This document shows positions 13,047 through 14,095 of a DNA stretch of 14,095 nucleotides, piece by piece. The stretch comes from Prevotella sp. (GTDB lineage: Bacteria > Bacteroidota > Bacteroidia > Bacteroidales > Bacteroidaceae), in the NCBI GenBank assembly GCA_021204565.1, contig JAJPZE010000109.1, positions 1-14,095 on the forward strand, read 5' to 3'. Both the position numbers and the translations under genes were made by a program. How positions within the stretch are numbered: position 1 is the stretch's first letter; each line of letters begins with the position of its first letter. The notes under the pieces were generated by a model. That model was not told the origin of the DNA and did not search any database. It saw only the letters and a list, made by a program, of their open reading frames with translations.

Positions 13047-13896
13047 TTCGCCGTTTCCGTATCTTTTGTTTGCTCTCTGCGGTATTTAGATACCCTAACA
13101 AACGCTTTATACTTTCGTCATTGAAGAGCAGGTCGGAGTCAATAAGCTCGCCCGTCAACGAATACGATATTTTATTATGGCTTCTCTGTTTCCGGCAACC
13201 GAACCGGTCTCTAAGTTCGTTTTTGTCTAACTTGGTAAATCCATTAAGGAACGAGGTCTCCTGCAATTCAAGGTATTCTATGGTCTTCCCTATCTTACGG
13301 ATAACGGCTGTGTGCCGCCCTACGCTCAATATATAGTCTTTGCCCCCTACAACGTTGCTCAACAACTTCGCCGCCGTAGAATAATCGCTTGCATTAGTTG
13401 ATATTATACCCCCTACATTCTTCGCAATCTGTTTCCATATATCGCCGTCGCTAAATAATAATTCGCTTGCCCCGCCGCGGAAATCAAGAACATTATATCC
13501 GCGTTTGTTCGCTAAATAAGCCAACGCGGCTGAAGCACATGAGCCTTGCGTCCCGTCATATTTCCCGACTCTCCCGATAATCTCTTTTTCGGTTAATGTC
13601 TCCGTTAAAGTACTTACCTCGCGATATTCGATACTTTTCCCCGCCATATAATCAGCTATCGCCGAAATAGTGGAGAGGTTGTTAACATCTTGTTCTTGCG
13701 AAGATGCCGAGGTCTTATTAACAACGTTCTGCTCGTTATCAGACGGCAAAGAACGAAATTGCCCGGTTGTTCCCGGGTACTCCGCCCTCTTTTCCCCTTT
13801 CATTGCCCGGCTGATAAAGTCTTGGTTATCCCTGACCCAGTAGGGCGCAGTGCCGCGCTCCGTCGCGGCGCGTATCTTCGCGGTGTTGGCTTGCAC
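13036..13896 (-). CDS. MuF C-terminal segment with papain-fold toxin domain
   Basis: This protein is 286 residues from the GTG at 13896, the first standard start in its frame. Residues 1-35 (TERGTAPYWVRDNQDFISRA) look like the end of a MuF-type head protein. A polar linker (40-85) leads to the toxin domain. There GSCASAALAYLANKRGYNV carries Cys120, SVGRHTAVIR carries His195 and YLELQ (208-212) supplies Glu210/Gln212. Cys, then His plus 'Y-x-(D/E)-x-Q', is the order of papain-fold peptidase/deamidase toxins of polymorphic systems, which are known fused to MuF in temperate phages. The frame stays open upstream to 14043 with MuF-like sequence but lacks a standard start. The gene is more AT-rich than its neighbours, suggesting an acquired module. 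Confidence 0.7.
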   Translation of the reverse strand: MQANTAKIRAATERGTAPYWVRDNQDFISRAMKGEKRAEYPGTTGQFRSLPSDNEQNVVNKTSASSQEQDVNNLSTISAIADYMAGKSIEYREVSTLTETLTEKEIIGRVGKYDGTQGSCASAALAYLANKRGYNVLDFRGGASELLFSDGDIWKQIAKNVGGIISTNASDYSTAAKLLSNVVGGKDYILSVGRHTAVIRKIGKTIEYLELQETSFLNGFTKLDKNELRDRFGCRKQRSHNKISYSLTGELIDSDLLFNDESIKRLLGYLNTAESKQKIRKRRIRK

Positions 13897-13961
13897 GTAT
13901 GCCTTGAATTTATCGGGAACGTCGGGGACGTATCCCGGCGGCGCGGCGTCGGGGTCGTCGT

Positions 13962-14095
13962 CTAACGCACTCTGCGGATTAATATCCTCTTGTACAGATT
14001 CTTCCCGGCAATGACAGGAGTGCGTTCCGTATATCCCAATATCTCAAATTGTTCGGGGCAGTACTTGTCCAAGAAAGTTATGGGGACGCCCATTA
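13962..14095 (-). CDS. EcoRI-type adenine methyltransferase, C-terminal end (partial)
   Basis: The last 43 codons enter from the right edge and end at TAG (13964-13962). The peptide contains GVPITFLDKYCPEQFEILGY and finishes KNLYKRILIRRVR. That signature is the conserved tail of the EcoRI-methylase family (adenine N6 methyltransferases common in phages and mobile elements). The catalytic motifs lie outside the window. The end looks natural, as family members usually stop just after a basic RI(L/F)IRR-like strand. About 80 nt of its 3' end overlap the upstream open frame of the toxin gene. It is unrelated in family to the Dam-like enzyme at 4.1-5.0 kb. Confidence 0.8.
   Translation of the reverse strand, partial: MGVPITFLDKYCPEQFEILGYTERTPVIAGKNLYKRILIRRVR

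Noticed and set aside
13962..14046. Programmed -1 frameshift fusing the methyltransferase to the MuF-toxin frame
   Set aside because: The frames have the right relation, but no X-XXY-YYZ slippery heptamer occurs in the overlap, and the methyltransferase end looks natural.
1..14095. Window being a closed circle, joining the MuF start (position 1) to the right edge
   Set aside because: The frame would stay open across the join, but that happens by chance often; the join would put a methyltransferase tail directly after 39 MuF codons, and tail genes would be missing.
1..14095. CRISPR array, insertion sequence or diversity-generating retroelement
   Set aside because: No regularly spaced repeats, transposase, reverse transcriptase or template/variable repeat pair was visible.

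Overview
The window looks like the virion-structure region of a tailed phage or prophage of a Bacteroidota host. Head and tail genes are recognisable: TerS, TerL, portal, scaffold, decoration, major capsid, connectors and a probable tail tube. Several start sites are preceded by the Bacteroidota -7 box TAnnTTTG rather than a sigma70 -10/-35 pair, and most genes lack a clear Shine-Dalgarno. The DNA is fairly GC-rich, which would suit a GC-richer gut genus such as Alistipes; that is a guess. All genes but two candidate units run on the minus strand, so the text follows transcription from right to left.

Right end (12.6-14.1 kb): the tail of an EcoRI-type adenine methyltransferase overlaps an open frame carrying the end of a MuF-type head protein and a papain-fold (Cys/His) toxin domain. 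Converging on it is the only plus-strand protein gene, an 87-codon gene with its own near-perfect Bacteroidota promoter, a good candidate for the immunity protein. Next (12.65-7.9 kb) comes the head-to-tail operon: scaffold, decoration, major capsid protein, two connector genes, a gp10-like protein, a terminator-like protein and the tail tube, ending in a hairpin terminator. After it come a tRNA with anticodon CAU, a membrane-anchored spanin-like protein, the large terminase and a 36-aa ORF.

Centre (5.35-5.55 kb): a gene-poor stretch carries interleaved inverted repeats behind a plus-strand -7 box. Its G-U pairs exist only if it is read as plus-strand RNA, so it is reported as a candidate structured RNA. 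Beyond it lie a small HTH protein, a D12-class (Dam-like) adenine methyltransferase with its own promoter, and a third operon: portal, an unknown 131-aa protein, a phage S-adenosylmethionine synthetase, a ParB-like protein, a TerS-like protein and the start of a probable MuF-like gene running off the left edge.

Three themes stand out. The first is a toxin/immunity pair embedded among head genes. The second is a methylation set (SAM synthetase plus two unrelated adenine methyltransferases), probably for protecting phage DNA. The third is a shared late-promoter design: two operons carry the same 16-nt upstream box and 12-nt -7 box at identical 25-nt spacing. Family assignments come from motif recognition by eye, without database searches.
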